From: CAG-488 sp003486665
Lineage (GTDB): Bacteria > Bacillota > Clostridia > Oscillospirales > Acutalibacteraceae
NCBI GenBank assembly: GCA_937892905.1
Contig: CALBHS010000177.1
Span: forward strand, 48,878 to 112,877
DNA length: 64,000 bases
Direction of reading: 5' to 3'
Part shown: positions 24,912-33,483 of the stretch, one piece after another
Numbering within the stretch: position 1 is the stretch's first letter
Layout: every line of letters begins with the position of its first letter
Notes under the pieces: generated by a model
The model's input: only the letters and a program-made list of their open reading frames with translations
What the model was told of the DNA's origin: nothing
Databases searched by the model: none
Position numbers and translations under genes: made by a program

Positions 24912-24941
24912 CCGTCAACTTTTTGTTTGGCGGTTATTTTT
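24904..24941 (+). terminator. Terminator following the regulator remnant
   Basis: A stem of about 15 bp (AAAAATAACCGTCAA with TTGGCGGTTATTTTT, one G-U) and a loop of about 8 nt, followed by TATATTTATT. It overlaps the stop codon of the XRE remnant and could work in both directions. Confidence 0.7.
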
Positions 24942-24989
24942 ATATTTATTATATATAGTATAACAATTATATAAAGTTTTATAAAGAAC

Positions 24990-25011
24990 GAACCGCTCTT
25001 TCGAGCGGTTC
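24990..25011 (-). terminator. Terminator of the GPH symporter gene
   Basis: Perfect 9-bp stem GAACCGCTC / GAGCGGTTC with a TTTC loop, 10 nt after the stop; the minus-strand product continues GTTCTTTATAAAACTTT. Confidence 0.75.
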
Positions 25012-25020
25012 AATAATAAT

Positions 25021-26550
25021 TTATTTCTGTTCTGCAGCAGCCTCTGCCATTTCAAGCTCATGAGCCTTATTAAGCTCCTTTGCTGTTTCGGCACGACGAA
25101 TTGCAAGCTCCTTATACATTCTTTCTCTTGTTTCGGAGTCAATGTTGTAGAAGAGCTTCGGAATGATACCGACAAGTCCTGTTACTGCCGGAAGAAGAGT
25201 TGTCATTGTAAACAGAAGCCTTTCTGTTCTGTCACTCTGCTGCTTCGGCTTAAGACCCTGCTTGTAACCGATGATACCGAGAAGAGCCGAGCTGAAGCCG
25301 TTTGTAAAGGTTGCAACAAGTTTTCTTGCAAGACCCTTAACAACGCCTGCCATAGCCTCTGTGCGGTAGCCATTCTGCCATTCACCGTAGTCAATAGCCT
25401 CATTTCGGATTTCCTCCGGAACAACCTTACGCATAGCGTAAACAAAGTTCCAGAGAGTTTCTCTCATCATGAATGCAGCAATCATCGGAACCGTCTTTTT
25501 ATAATTCTTGTTTATACTACCGAATAGGTAAACGCCGAGATAGAGGAAGTCGCCCCAGTGAGAACCGACCGCCCACAAAGTTCTCGTTGAGAACTTCTCA
25601 CGAAGCTTGTCAACATAAGCATAGGAAGCATATGTAACAAACATTCCGGGAATACCTACGATCAGCTTAGCCGATCCGGCGTTCAGAACGCTGATATAAT
25701 ACAGCGAGATATTTGTTCCTACGGCAAACTGACCGAGGAACTCGGAAATTGTCAAAAGCATAAGCGGACGGGATTTGAACAGCGAACCGACCGCGCCCTT
25801 GAATGTCGGCTTTTCAACCGACTGAAGAACTCTTTCTCTAACCTTAAAGGAGAAGAACAGAGCCAAGATGCCTGCGCCGAGCGCAGTGCCGACACCCATG
25901 TAAACGAACAACGATGTCATCTTAATTTTGAGCTTGTTGTGGTTAACAAGGTCGATGAGAACCGTACATACCTGGTTCGGAATGTTCTCAACAAGGCTTG
26001 AGAACAGGTTCGCCTGGTTGATAAGACGGGTTCTGTCGAAAACGTCGGGTGTAATTGTAGCGATAATACCTGTTTTTGAAATCTCATAAAGCGAAGTCGC
26101 CAGGTTTTGCAGCATTTGCAGCACGAAATACGTTATTATCTTAGGCACATATGTACCCGATGTTTCGGGGAACATGACGGGCATACCCCAGAAAATCATT
26201 GCCATGATCGTGCCGGGGAGAGCATAGATAATAAGATACGGTTTGAATTTACCGAATCTCGTGTTTGTACGGTCAACAATAGACGCAAGAAACAAATCGT
26301 TGATGATGTCCCAGATGCTGACAACAACGCTGATGATTGCCTGCCACCAATAGGAGATGACGAGAACGTCGGTCAGGTAATATGTCTTGTTCTGATCCAG
26401 ATTGAAGCTCTGAGCGATATCGAAAAGAACATAGGTGAAAGTTTCTCTACTTCCGACGTAACGTCTGCCCTTGGGCAGCTTACGCTTGGCAGCCTTCTGC
26501 TCCTCCGGCTCTGCCTGAGAGGTCTGAACTTCTTTAGTTTCAGCAGCCAT
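25021..26550 (-). CDS. GPH-family (MelB-like) MFS sugar:cation symporter
   Basis: 509 aa with about 12 membrane segments between residues 60 and 480. The glycoside-pentoside-hexuronide signature DRTNTRFGKFKPYLI lies after TM2, and EAIDYGEWQNGYRTEAMAG in the second half is the conserved GPH motif. Imports a sugar or glycoside with Na+ or H+; the substrate is not deducible. Both termini are charged: the N-terminus is rich in Glu/Lys and the C-terminal 40 residues are Ala/Glu-rich, probably coiled coil. Single-gene unit with promoter 26590-26619 and terminator 24990-25011. Confidence 0.88.
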   Translation of the reverse strand: MAAETKEVQTSQAEPEEQKAAKRKLPKGRRYVGSRETFTYVLFDIAQSFNLDQNKTYYLTDVLVISYWWQAIISVVVSIWDIINDLFLASIVDRTNTRFGKFKPYLIIYALPGTIMAMIFWGMPVMFPETSGTYVPKIITYFVLQMLQNLATSLYEISKTGIIATITPDVFDRTRLINQANLFSSLVENIPNQVCTVLIDLVNHNKLKIKMTSLFVYMGVGTALGAGILALFFSFKVRERVLQSVEKPTFKGAVGSLFKSRPLMLLTISEFLGQFAVGTNISLYYISVLNAGSAKLIVGIPGMFVTYASYAYVDKLREKFSTRTLWAVGSHWGDFLYLGVYLFGSINKNYKKTVPMIAAFMMRETLWNFVYAMRKVVPEEIRNEAIDYGEWQNGYRTEAMAGVVKGLARKLVATFTNGFSSALLGIIGYKQGLKPKQQSDRTERLLFTMTTLLPAVTGLVGIIPKLFYNIDSETRERMYKELAIRRAETAKELNKAHELEMAEAAAEQK

Positions 26551-26589
26551 GCTTTACCTCCTTACTGATTTATACAAATTTGCTTTTAC

Positions 26590-26619
26590 ATTATAGCACA
26601 AATTATATTCAACTTGCAA
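26590..26619 (-). promoter_or_regulatory. Sigma-A promoter of the GPH symporter gene
   Basis: Minus strand TTGCAA (26614-26619), 18-nt spacer, extended TGC plus TATAAT (26590-26595). Confidence 0.75.
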
Positions 26620-26633
26620 CACTTATTTTAATA

Positions 26634-28445
26634 TTATTCGTCAAGTTTCAAAATTGACATAAAGGCTTCCTGCGGAACCTCGACCGTACCGAACTGCCTC
26701 ATGCGCTTTTTGCCCTCTTTCTGCTTTTCAAGCAGCTTCTTTTTTCTTGTAATATCGCCGCCATAGCACTTGGCAAGGACATCCTTTCGCATAGCTTTGA
26801 TCGTTTCACGCGCAATAACCTTTCCGCCGACTGCGATCTGCACGGGAATTTCGAACATCTGCCTTGGAATGTTGTCCTTAAGCTTTTCGGCTATCTTCCT
26901 TGCTCTTCCGTAAGCCTTTTCGCTGTGGATAATGAATGACAGCGCGTCTATCATATCGCCGTTAAGAAGAACATCAAGCTTAACAAGGTTGGAACGTGCA
27001 TAGCCCTCGATCTCATAATCAAACGAAGCATAGCCCTTTGTCCTCGACTTAAGCACATCAAAGAAATCATAAATAATTTCATTTAACGGCAGATCATAAG
27101 CGATGTCCACTCGATCGGGAGTAACATATGTCATGTTTTTAAATACTCCGCGGCGCTCCTGACAAAGATCCATAATCGCACCGACATACTCATTCGGAGC
27201 ATAGATATTGGCATTGGTAATCGGCTCTTCGCAGTAGTCGATAAACGCAGGGTCGGGATATTTGGTCGGATTGTCTATTTCAATAACCGAACCGTCGGTC
27301 AAATGAATTTTATAAACAACGCTCGGAACAGTGGTAACAAGATCAAGGTCATATTCTCTTTCCAGTCGCTCCTGAATTATCTCAAGATGAAGCAATCCGA
27401 GAAATCCGCAGCGAAAACCGAATCCCAAAGCGCCCGATGTTTCAGGTTCAAACGAGAGGGAAGCATCATTAAGCTGAAGCTTACTCAGAGCATCACGCAA
27501 CGCCTCATAATCCGCACCGTCGGCAGGATAAACTCCGCAGAAAACCATCGGATTAACTTTTCTGTAGCCCGGCAAAGCTTCTGTGGCGGGATATTCCGCA
27601 GTTGTAACCGTGTCGCCGACTCTTGCATCGCCGACTGTTTTAATTGATGCCGTTATATATCCAACCTCGCCGGAAGTAAGCTCCTTTGCCGGCTCCATGG
27701 AGGTTGCCCTCATATAGCCGACCTCGACAACGGTAAACTCAGCTCCCGTTGCCATCATTCTCATCGTGTCGCCGGCTTTAATTTTTCCGTCAACAACACG
27801 GACATAAACAATAACGCCCTTATAGTTATCATATACCGAATCAAAAACAAGTGCGCGAAGCGGCTTGTCGTCATCAGAATCAAGCGGGGCGGGAATATCG
27901 GAAACAATTTTTTCAAGCACCGCTTCAACATTTTCGCCTGTCTTTGCCGAAACTCTCGGAGCATCGGAGCAGTCAAGGCCTATAACTTCCTCAACCTCTT
28001 CGGCAACGCGATCCGGATCTGCTGCCGGCAAATCAATCTTGTTTATTATCGGAACAATTTCAAGGTCATGATCCAGCGCAAGGTAAGTATTGGCAAGCGT
28101 CTGCGCTTCAACGCCCTGCGAAGCGTCAACGATCAGCAATGCACCCTCACACGCCGCAAGCGAACGGGAAACCTCATAGTTGAAGTCAACGTGACCCGGT
28201 GTGTCAATCAAATTGAGTTCGTATTCCTCTCCGTCTTTTGCCTTATAATTAAGCTTAACTGCGTGAGCCTTAATGGTTATGCCTCTCTCCCTTTCGAGAT
28301 CCATATCATCAAGAAGCTGTTCGGTCATGTCGCGGACAGCAACGGATTCCGTCAGCTCAAGCAAACGGTCGGCAAGAGTTGACTTGCCGTGGTCAATATG
28401 AGCAATTATTGAAAAATTTCTGATGTGATCCTTTTTAATTGCCAA
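26634..28445 (-). CDS. lepA: Elongation factor 4 (LepA)
   Basis: 603 aa translational GTPase that acts on stalled or mis-translocated ribosomes and in 30S biogenesis. G1 IAHIDHGKSTLADRLLELT, G3 DTPGHVDF and G4 NKID are intact; the C-terminal LepA-specific domain ends ARKIAEKLKDNIPRQMFEIP and then the basic tail. The start is TTG (GGGGTGATA ahead), which may limit its level. No terminator is visible after the stop. Confidence 0.97.
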   Translation of the reverse strand: MAIKKDHIRNFSIIAHIDHGKSTLADRLLELTESVAVRDMTEQLLDDMDLERERGITIKAHAVKLNYKAKDGEEYELNLIDTPGHVDFNYEVSRSLAACEGALLIVDASQGVEAQTLANTYLALDHDLEIVPIINKIDLPAADPDRVAEEVEEVIGLDCSDAPRVSAKTGENVEAVLEKIVSDIPAPLDSDDDKPLRALVFDSVYDNYKGVIVYVRVVDGKIKAGDTMRMMATGAEFTVVEVGYMRATSMEPAKELTSGEVGYITASIKTVGDARVGDTVTTAEYPATEALPGYRKVNPMVFCGVYPADGADYEALRDALSKLQLNDASLSFEPETSGALGFGFRCGFLGLLHLEIIQERLEREYDLDLVTTVPSVVYKIHLTDGSVIEIDNPTKYPDPAFIDYCEEPITNANIYAPNEYVGAIMDLCQERRGVFKNMTYVTPDRVDIAYDLPLNEIIYDFFDVLKSRTKGYASFDYEIEGYARSNLVKLDVLLNGDMIDALSFIIHSEKAYGRARKIAEKLKDNIPRQMFEIPVQIAVGGKVIARETIKAMRKDVLAKCYGGDITRKKKLLEKQKEGKKRMRQFGTVEVPQEAFMSILKLDE

Positions 28446-28525
28446 AATATCACCCCTGTGACAAAGTATATAAAACCTCAGTAACCGCCGACTTAACCTT
28501 GCTAAACCGGTGGTTACTTAAAGAA

Positions 28526-28553
28526 GACAGGCTATTTAATCCGATAGCCTGTC
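28526..28553 (-). terminator. Terminator of the exopolysaccharide operon
   Basis: 10-bp stem GACAGGCTAT / ATAGCCTGTC with an 8-nt loop; the minus-strand product is followed by TTCTTTAAG. It lies 8 nt after the aminotransferase stop. A second stem, 28480-28490 with 28508-28518, lies further downstream in the lepA leader. Confidence 0.75.
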
Positions 28554-28561
28554 CGGGTTAA

Positions 28562-29701
28562 TTATTTATTTTCAAAAACGCTTCTGAAGACAGCAGCAAC
28601 TCTTTCGAGGTCCTCCTCGGTCATTGCCGTTCCGGACGGCATACATATACCGCGGCGGAAAACATCGTTGCCGACGCTTTCGCCTTCCTTGCAGCTGATG
28701 AAATCCATCTCGGAGAAAATCGGCTGATTGTGCATCGGGTTCCAAGCACGTCTTGATTCTATGTTATCGTTCTCAAGAGCCTTAATTATATCGTCCGGTG
28801 TAACATTGCAGCCCTCATCTATTGTTATAACGCTGAGCCAGAAATTCGGCTGACAGCCCTCAAGCACCGGGGCCATCGTTACCGGAAGATCGGCAAAAGC
28901 TTTTTTATAGAACTCATAGTTGCGAACTCTCGCCGCAATTCTTTCGTCCATATTTTTAAGCTGTCCTCTGCCGATGCCTGCACATATATTGGACATTCTG
29001 TAATTGTATCCGATTTCATTATGGAGATAATAATTGACGTTTTCCTTAGACTGGTTTGACCAGAAGTGTATCTTTTCAATCGCGTCGGGATCATCCGAAA
29101 GAGCCATTCCGCCGCCGGAAGTCGTCACAATTTTATTTCCGTTAAAAGAGAGTGCGCTCACTTTTCCGAAAGTTCCGCACTTTCTTCCCTTATATGTAGT
29201 ACCGAGAGCCTCGGCAGCGTCCTCCAAAACAGGAACATTATATTTCTCGCACAAAGGAAGAATCTTATCATAATTTGCACTGTTGCCGTAAAGATCAACA
29301 ACAATAACCGCCTTCGGGAGTCTGCCCATTGCGTCATATTTTTCAAAAGCAGCTTTCAGGGCATTCGGATCCATGTTGAAGCTCTCGTAGTCGGAATCAA
29401 TAAATACAAGCTCCGCTCCGAGGTAAGCAACAGGATTACAGCTTCCCGAAAATGTGAAATCGGAGCAGAACACAATATCCCCGCGGCCAACGCCGAGATA
29501 TTTTAGTCCCATGTGTATTGCACCGGTACCCGAAGAGAGCGCAACGCTGTACTTTGAGCCGACGTATTCACACATTTCCTTTTCAAATCCTGTAAGATTC
29601 GGACCGAAGGGGGAGATCCAGTTTGTCTGAAATGCCTCATTAATAAATTCAATCTCCGTTCCGTTCATGCACGGAGGGGATAGATAGATTCTTTTGTTCA
29701 T
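28562..29701 (-). CDS. DegT/DnrJ/EryC1/StrS-family PLP aminotransferase
   Basis: 379 aa. Transaminates nucleotide 4-keto sugars to 4-amino sugars. N-terminal IYLSPPCMNGTEIEFINEAF, SSGTGAIHMGLKYLGVG (phosphate-binding), EDAAEALGTTYKGRKCGTFG and the lysine in SFNGNKIVTTSGGGM are typical of PglE/EpsN-like enzymes. With the CapD/PglF-like dehydratase at the other end of the operon it would make UDP-4-amino-4,6-dideoxy-GlcNAc. The ATG at 29701 is preferred over GTG at 29710. Last gene of the operon. Confidence 0.9.
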   Translation of the reverse strand: MNKRIYLSPPCMNGTEIEFINEAFQTNWISPFGPNLTGFEKEMCEYVGSKYSVALSSGTGAIHMGLKYLGVGRGDIVFCSDFTFSGSCNPVAYLGAELVFIDSDYESFNMDPNALKAAFEKYDAMGRLPKAVIVVDLYGNSANYDKILPLCEKYNVPVLEDAAEALGTTYKGRKCGTFGKVSALSFNGNKIVTTSGGGMALSDDPDAIEKIHFWSNQSKENVNYYLHNEIGYNYRMSNICAGIGRGQLKNMDERIAARVRNYEFYKKAFADLPVTMAPVLEGCQPNFWLSVITIDEGCNVTPDDIIKALENDNIESRRAWNPMHNQPIFSEMDFISCKEGESVGNDVFRRGICMPSGTAMTEEDLERVAAVFRSVFENK

Positions 29702-29724
29702 CTGATACACTTCTTTTCAGAAAA

Positions 29725-31473
29725 TTATTCGTTATCAATCTTGTTGCCCTTGTCAGGCTCTTGCTTTTGAGAAGTATTTCCGTAGCCATAACCGCCGTAA
29801 CCGTAGCCGCCGTAACCGTAGCCGCCGTAGCCGTAATTGTTTCCGTAACCATAGCCATAACCGCCGTTTCCATAGCCATAACCACCGTAGCCGTAACCGC
29901 CGTAGCCATAGCCGCCGTAACCGTAGCCGCCGCCATAGCCGTATCCGCCTGACTTTTTCTTCTTGCGGCCGTATCTGCCATAGTATCCGCCGTAACGAAG
30001 GTAGCCCTTACGTCTGTAATATCTGCTGTTTTCTTCACCGGCACTCATTGTAAATACCGCACCGAAAATCTCAATATCCGCACTTCTGATTTCATCAAGA
30101 GTACGGTTGATCTCAGTAACCTTGGCATAGTCGCGGCGAATACTGTATATGATTCCGTCGGCAAGAGGAGCAATAACAAGGCTGTCCGATACAACGTGAG
30201 CCGGCGGAGAATCTATGATAATATAATCGAATTCCTTTCTCGCCTGTTCAATAACCGCTTTAACCTTATCCGTGTCAAGAACCTCCGTTGACTTAAGTGA
30301 TATTCCTCCTGTCGGAAGCACAAAAATACCGAGAGATTTAATGAACTTTATTGAATCAACATACGTTGATGTTCCCTTGATTATAGGAATAAGACCGTAT
30401 CGTGTATCGCTCTTAACGCCGACCGCGTGCAAAACGGCAGGTTTTCTGAGGTCACTGTCTATAAGCAGTACCGACTTTCCTTTCTGAGCAAGGGAACAGG
30501 CAATATTTACCGAAACGGTCGTTTTTCCTTCGTCCTCGTAGGTACTTGTAATAACAAAGACCTTATGACCCTTTTCCGCCTTGATATTCTCTATCTTTGT
30601 TCTTATCGCCTTAAAGCTCTCAACAAAAGCAAAGCTGACCTTTGATGTATCTGTTATAAGCAGCGATCCCTGCGGCGATTTTTTCTTTTGATTAAACAGT
30701 CCGGATCTCTTTTCGAGCAGGGGAACCGAACCGAGAACAGTAACGTTAATATCACGCCTCATGTTGTCGAGCGTAAGAACCGTATTTGTGGTAATTGTAA
30801 TAATAAAGATAATAAATGCAACTATTACTACGCCGAGTGCAAAGCCATAAACCGCTTTTTTCGTAGCGTCATCCGAATTGACTATTGACGGAGCGGTGGG
30901 ATTCTTGATCAGTTTGATAGAAATGGTATTATCGTAACTTTGAACATATTCCGGGAACTTTTCCAGTACAACCTTTAAGGCTCTTTCACAGTAGCCTTGA
31001 TCCGTGCTTGTAACATTAACCGTAAAAAATCCGCCGATACCGGTATCCTCAATAGAAAGACTGTTTTCGACAAATGACGTTGAATACTCTTTTCCGACCT
31101 CATCGTTCGCCAGGGTGTTCTGTATCGTTGAAAGCATTTCGCTTCCCTTGATAAGATATTGATAATATGCGATCTGATTATTTGAAGAAAATTTCGTTTC
31201 CTGTTTATATTGTGTTGTTGAATCCTTACTGTTTGAATAGTCCTTAACAATAACATATTGAGTTGACATAAAACCCAGCGTCATTGACGCTCTGTAGGTT
31301 TCGACATAGGTTGCTTTGGCGATTGCAAATGCCGCACCGGAAAAGACCGCACCGACAAGCAGCATGATCCAAAGTTTTGAAATAAGATTCTTTGCCAGTC
31401 TGCCCATATCGAGCGTGGGACCGGATTCGTTATAATATATACTCTTACCTACATCGAGTTCCTGCATTTCCAA
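29725..31473 (-). CDS. Fused Wzz/CpsC-type regulator and BY-kinase with Gly-Tyr repeat tail
   Basis: 582 aa. A polysaccharide co-polymerase/tyrosine-kinase controlling chain length. Residues 21-230 form the Wzz part with membrane helices near 33-53 and 206-228. The kinase part has Walker A TSTYEDEGKTT (309-319), Walker A' VLLIDSDLRKP (335-345) and Walker B YIIIDSPP (417-424). Residues 484-502 hold seven tyrosines; residues 509-565 are almost pure Gly-Tyr with 21 more, a hugely expanded version of the usual tyrosine cluster. CapA/CapB-type functions are fused in one chain, unlike most Firmicutes. Starts at TTG (GGAG 5 nt ahead) or the ATG two codons on. Confidence 0.9.
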   Translation of the reverse strand: MEMQELDVGKSIYYNESGPTLDMGRLAKNLISKLWIMLLVGAVFSGAAFAIAKATYVETYRASMTLGFMSTQYVIVKDYSNSKDSTTQYKQETKFSSNNQIAYYQYLIKGSEMLSTIQNTLANDEVGKEYSTSFVENSLSIEDTGIGGFFTVNVTSTDQGYCERALKVVLEKFPEYVQSYDNTISIKLIKNPTAPSIVNSDDATKKAVYGFALGVVIVAFIIFIITITTNTVLTLDNMRRDINVTVLGSVPLLEKRSGLFNQKKKSPQGSLLITDTSKVSFAFVESFKAIRTKIENIKAEKGHKVFVITSTYEDEGKTTVSVNIACSLAQKGKSVLLIDSDLRKPAVLHAVGVKSDTRYGLIPIIKGTSTYVDSIKFIKSLGIFVLPTGGISLKSTEVLDTDKVKAVIEQARKEFDYIIIDSPPAHVVSDSLVIAPLADGIIYSIRRDYAKVTEINRTLDEIRSADIEIFGAVFTMSAGEENSRYYRRKGYLRYGGYYGRYGRKKKKSGGYGYGGGYGYGGYGYGGYGYGGYGYGNGGYGYGYGNNYGYGGYGYGGYGYGGYGYGNTSQKQEPDKGNKIDNE

Positions 31474-31522
31474 ATCAACTCCATTTTATTAATTATAGTT
31501 TAAAATTTGCAATTAGTCAACA

Positions 31523-32281
31523 TCAAAAGCCCCTTTTGTATATTTCTCCTCTGTTTACGAGCGGAACTTCCTTGTTTGTAAGCACGCATTTTGCTGCATC
31601 ATGAACCATCATCTGCATATTGAACTGACTGATATCGGGAGGGAAGAAATTCATCATTTTCATAAGATCGTTCATTCTGTAGTGGGTCGAATGAGCATCC
31701 GTCGCAATAAACGACGCTGCGCCGGCATATGCCATCGCATAAGCAAGCTCAAATTCCTGCGGTCCGTCAAGGCTTGCAAGGCTGGAGGCATTTATCTGGA
31801 ACAGAACTCCGTTTCTTATTAAAGCATTGACCGCGTCATAATCAAACTGAAAATACTCGTATCTCTCCGGATGAGCAATTATGGGTATAAGTCCCATGTC
31901 AATAATTGTGTTGAGATATCCTATTATTCTTTTCATCGAAACATTCTTAAATGCAAATTCAATGAGAACATATCGGCTGCCGTTAATTGCAAGTCTTTTG
32001 AGATCCGTTGCAAAGAAAATATCGTCATCAACATATATCTCCGCTCCGGGATAAAGCGTTATTCCGAGATCAAGGTTTCGGACAATACCCTGAAGCTCCC
32101 TGATCTTATCATTTCTGACTCTGACAAAATTATCTATATCGCCCATCGTAGTTATATGCGGAGTGCAAACAATATGTTTAATTCCGTTTTGCCCGGCAAT
32201 TCTGCACATTTGCACGGACATATCCATATTTTTAGATCCGTCATCCATTCCCGGAAGAATGTGGCAATGCAAATCAATCAT
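31523..32281 (-). CDS. CpsB/CapC-family tyrosine-protein phosphatase (PHP fold)
   Basis: 252 aa. Manganese-dependent phosphatase that dephosphorylates the BY-kinase tail (YwqE, CpsB, Wzb-equivalent of Gram-positives). The metal site is seen in MIDLHCHILPGMDDGS (H5, H7), IVCTPHIT, PIIAHPERYEYF and FIATDAHS. Located directly upstream of the kinase gene in transcription order, consistent with a kinase/phosphatase pair setting chain length. Confidence 0.93.
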   Translation of the reverse strand: MIDLHCHILPGMDDGSKNMDMSVQMCRIAGQNGIKHIVCTPHITTMGDIDNFVRVRNDKIRELQGIVRNLDLGITLYPGAEIYVDDDIFFATDLKRLAINGSRYVLIEFAFKNVSMKRIIGYLNTIIDMGLIPIIAHPERYEYFQFDYDAVNALIRNGVLFQINASSLASLDGPQEFELAYAMAYAGAASFIATDAHSTHYRMNDLMKMMNFFPPDISQFNMQMMVHDAAKCVLTNKEVPLVNRGEIYKRGF

Positions 32282-32309
32282 ATCAAGCCATCCTTTGTCA
32301 AAATAACTC

Positions 32310-33473
32310 TTATTGCTCTTTGTTCAATATATTGTCGGCAGCAATCGCAAAGCCCTGTGCGGCAGGCACAATGCAAAGCTTTTCCGAATAAAAGCCGATT
32401 CCGTGTGTGTCACCCTGTGAAAAATCCACAATTCCGTTTCTTCTTGTTACGGACCTGAGTTTTTCCCTCATCTTGAGTGCAAGCTCTTTATATTCTTCGT
32501 TTTTTAACAGATCTGCCAGATAAGCATAGCAATATGCAAGCATCGCACACGCCGAGCTGTCCTGCGTTGAAAAGCTTATCACTATTCTGTCAACGGTACC
32601 GTCATCATGAATATATTTCTTCAAGGCTTCAAAAAACTCCATTGAAATTTTAAGAAGTTCAGCCTTTTCCTTGTTGTATCCGTCTGTTTCGAGCAAGGCA
32701 CGCAAGCTGTCAACGAGTCCGATTCCCCACCAGGCACATCCTCTGCCCCAACCGCATATGCCAAGCGGTTCAAGCGAGCCTTCGCAAAAGCCATGGAAAG
32801 GAAGTTTTGTTGTTTTATCAATTCCGTTTTCACGGTATTCTCTTATTTGTTTAACGGCAAGATCAATATACTCTTTTTCATTATAAGTAATAGCATATTT
32901 TATAAGAAACGGACAAGCCATTCCCACCGTGTCAACAAGCCTGTATTTCGGAAAAGACTCGTTATACGGGATCGTACCGTTCTTTTCCGCAGAAATCTTA
33001 AGCATATATGCGGCATTCTCCATCGCAGGCTTGATCTCTTTGCTGTCAACATACTTGCTTGACAAAAGCTCATAGCAAAGCATTGCACTGTCCATTCTTT
33101 TCGGCAAAACCTTCCATTCACCGTCTTCTACCGGAATGTATCTCGTTGCAAGGAGTCTGACTTCCGTTTCAACATTTTCATCCATGCCGTTTGCCGCTTT
33201 CAAAAGAGAGGCGTCCTGCCAATACATCACGGAAGTAATTTTTCCGTAGTCATTTATCTTTTTTATAAAGCTGATTTTTCTGTTGTCATTTATTAAAACC
33301 TCAGGCGCACCTTTTTCCATCCAACGCAGAAGGATTTTCCGTGTTTTTTTATGCCACTCGGATTCGGCAAGCTGTCCGATTTTTATACGTCCGAGCCATG
33401 TAAAAAATTCTTCCCACCTATCATAGCCGAGAACAGCTATTACAATTAAAAGCAGTATCACAATTATAGTCAT
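32310..33473 (-). CDS. GH88/GH105-like alpha/alpha-barrel hydrolase, membrane anchored
   Basis: 387 aa. An N-terminal helix (TIIVILLLIVIAVLGY) is followed by an (alpha/alpha)6 barrel resembling unsaturated glucuronyl/rhamnogalacturonyl hydrolases: YRLVDTVGMACPFLIKYA, GWGRGCAWWGIGLVDSLRAL (compare WGRGNGW in YteR) and FSTQDSSACAMLAY. Family members cleave unsaturated uronic acids at chain ends; within a biosynthesis cluster it more likely trims or modifies the nascent exopolysaccharide. The catalytic aspartates could not be placed with certainty. Confidence 0.65.
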   Translation of the reverse strand: MTIIVILLLIVIAVLGYDRWEEFFTWLGRIKIGQLAESEWHKKTRKILLRWMEKGAPEVLINDNRKISFIKKINDYGKITSVMYWQDASLLKAANGMDENVETEVRLLATRYIPVEDGEWKVLPKRMDSAMLCYELLSSKYVDSKEIKPAMENAAYMLKISAEKNGTIPYNESFPKYRLVDTVGMACPFLIKYAITYNEKEYIDLAVKQIREYRENGIDKTTKLPFHGFCEGSLEPLGICGWGRGCAWWGIGLVDSLRALLETDGYNKEKAELLKISMEFFEALKKYIHDDGTVDRIVISFSTQDSSACAMLAYCYAYLADLLKNEEYKELALKMREKLRSVTRRNGIVDFSQGDTHGIGFYSEKLCIVPAAQGFAIAADNILNKEQ

Positions 33474-33483
33474 TTGATTTGCC

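Noticed and set aside
28480..28518. Second hairpin after the exopolysaccharide operon as a further terminator or lepA riboswitch
   Set aside because: An 11-bp stem is present, but no T-run follows in either useful direction and the lepA promoter could not be placed.
29780..29960. Repetitive CCGTAACCGTAGCCGCC tract as a possible CRISPR or microsatellite
   Set aside because: The repeat follows codon phase and encodes Gly-Tyr units with mixed codons; there are no spacers.
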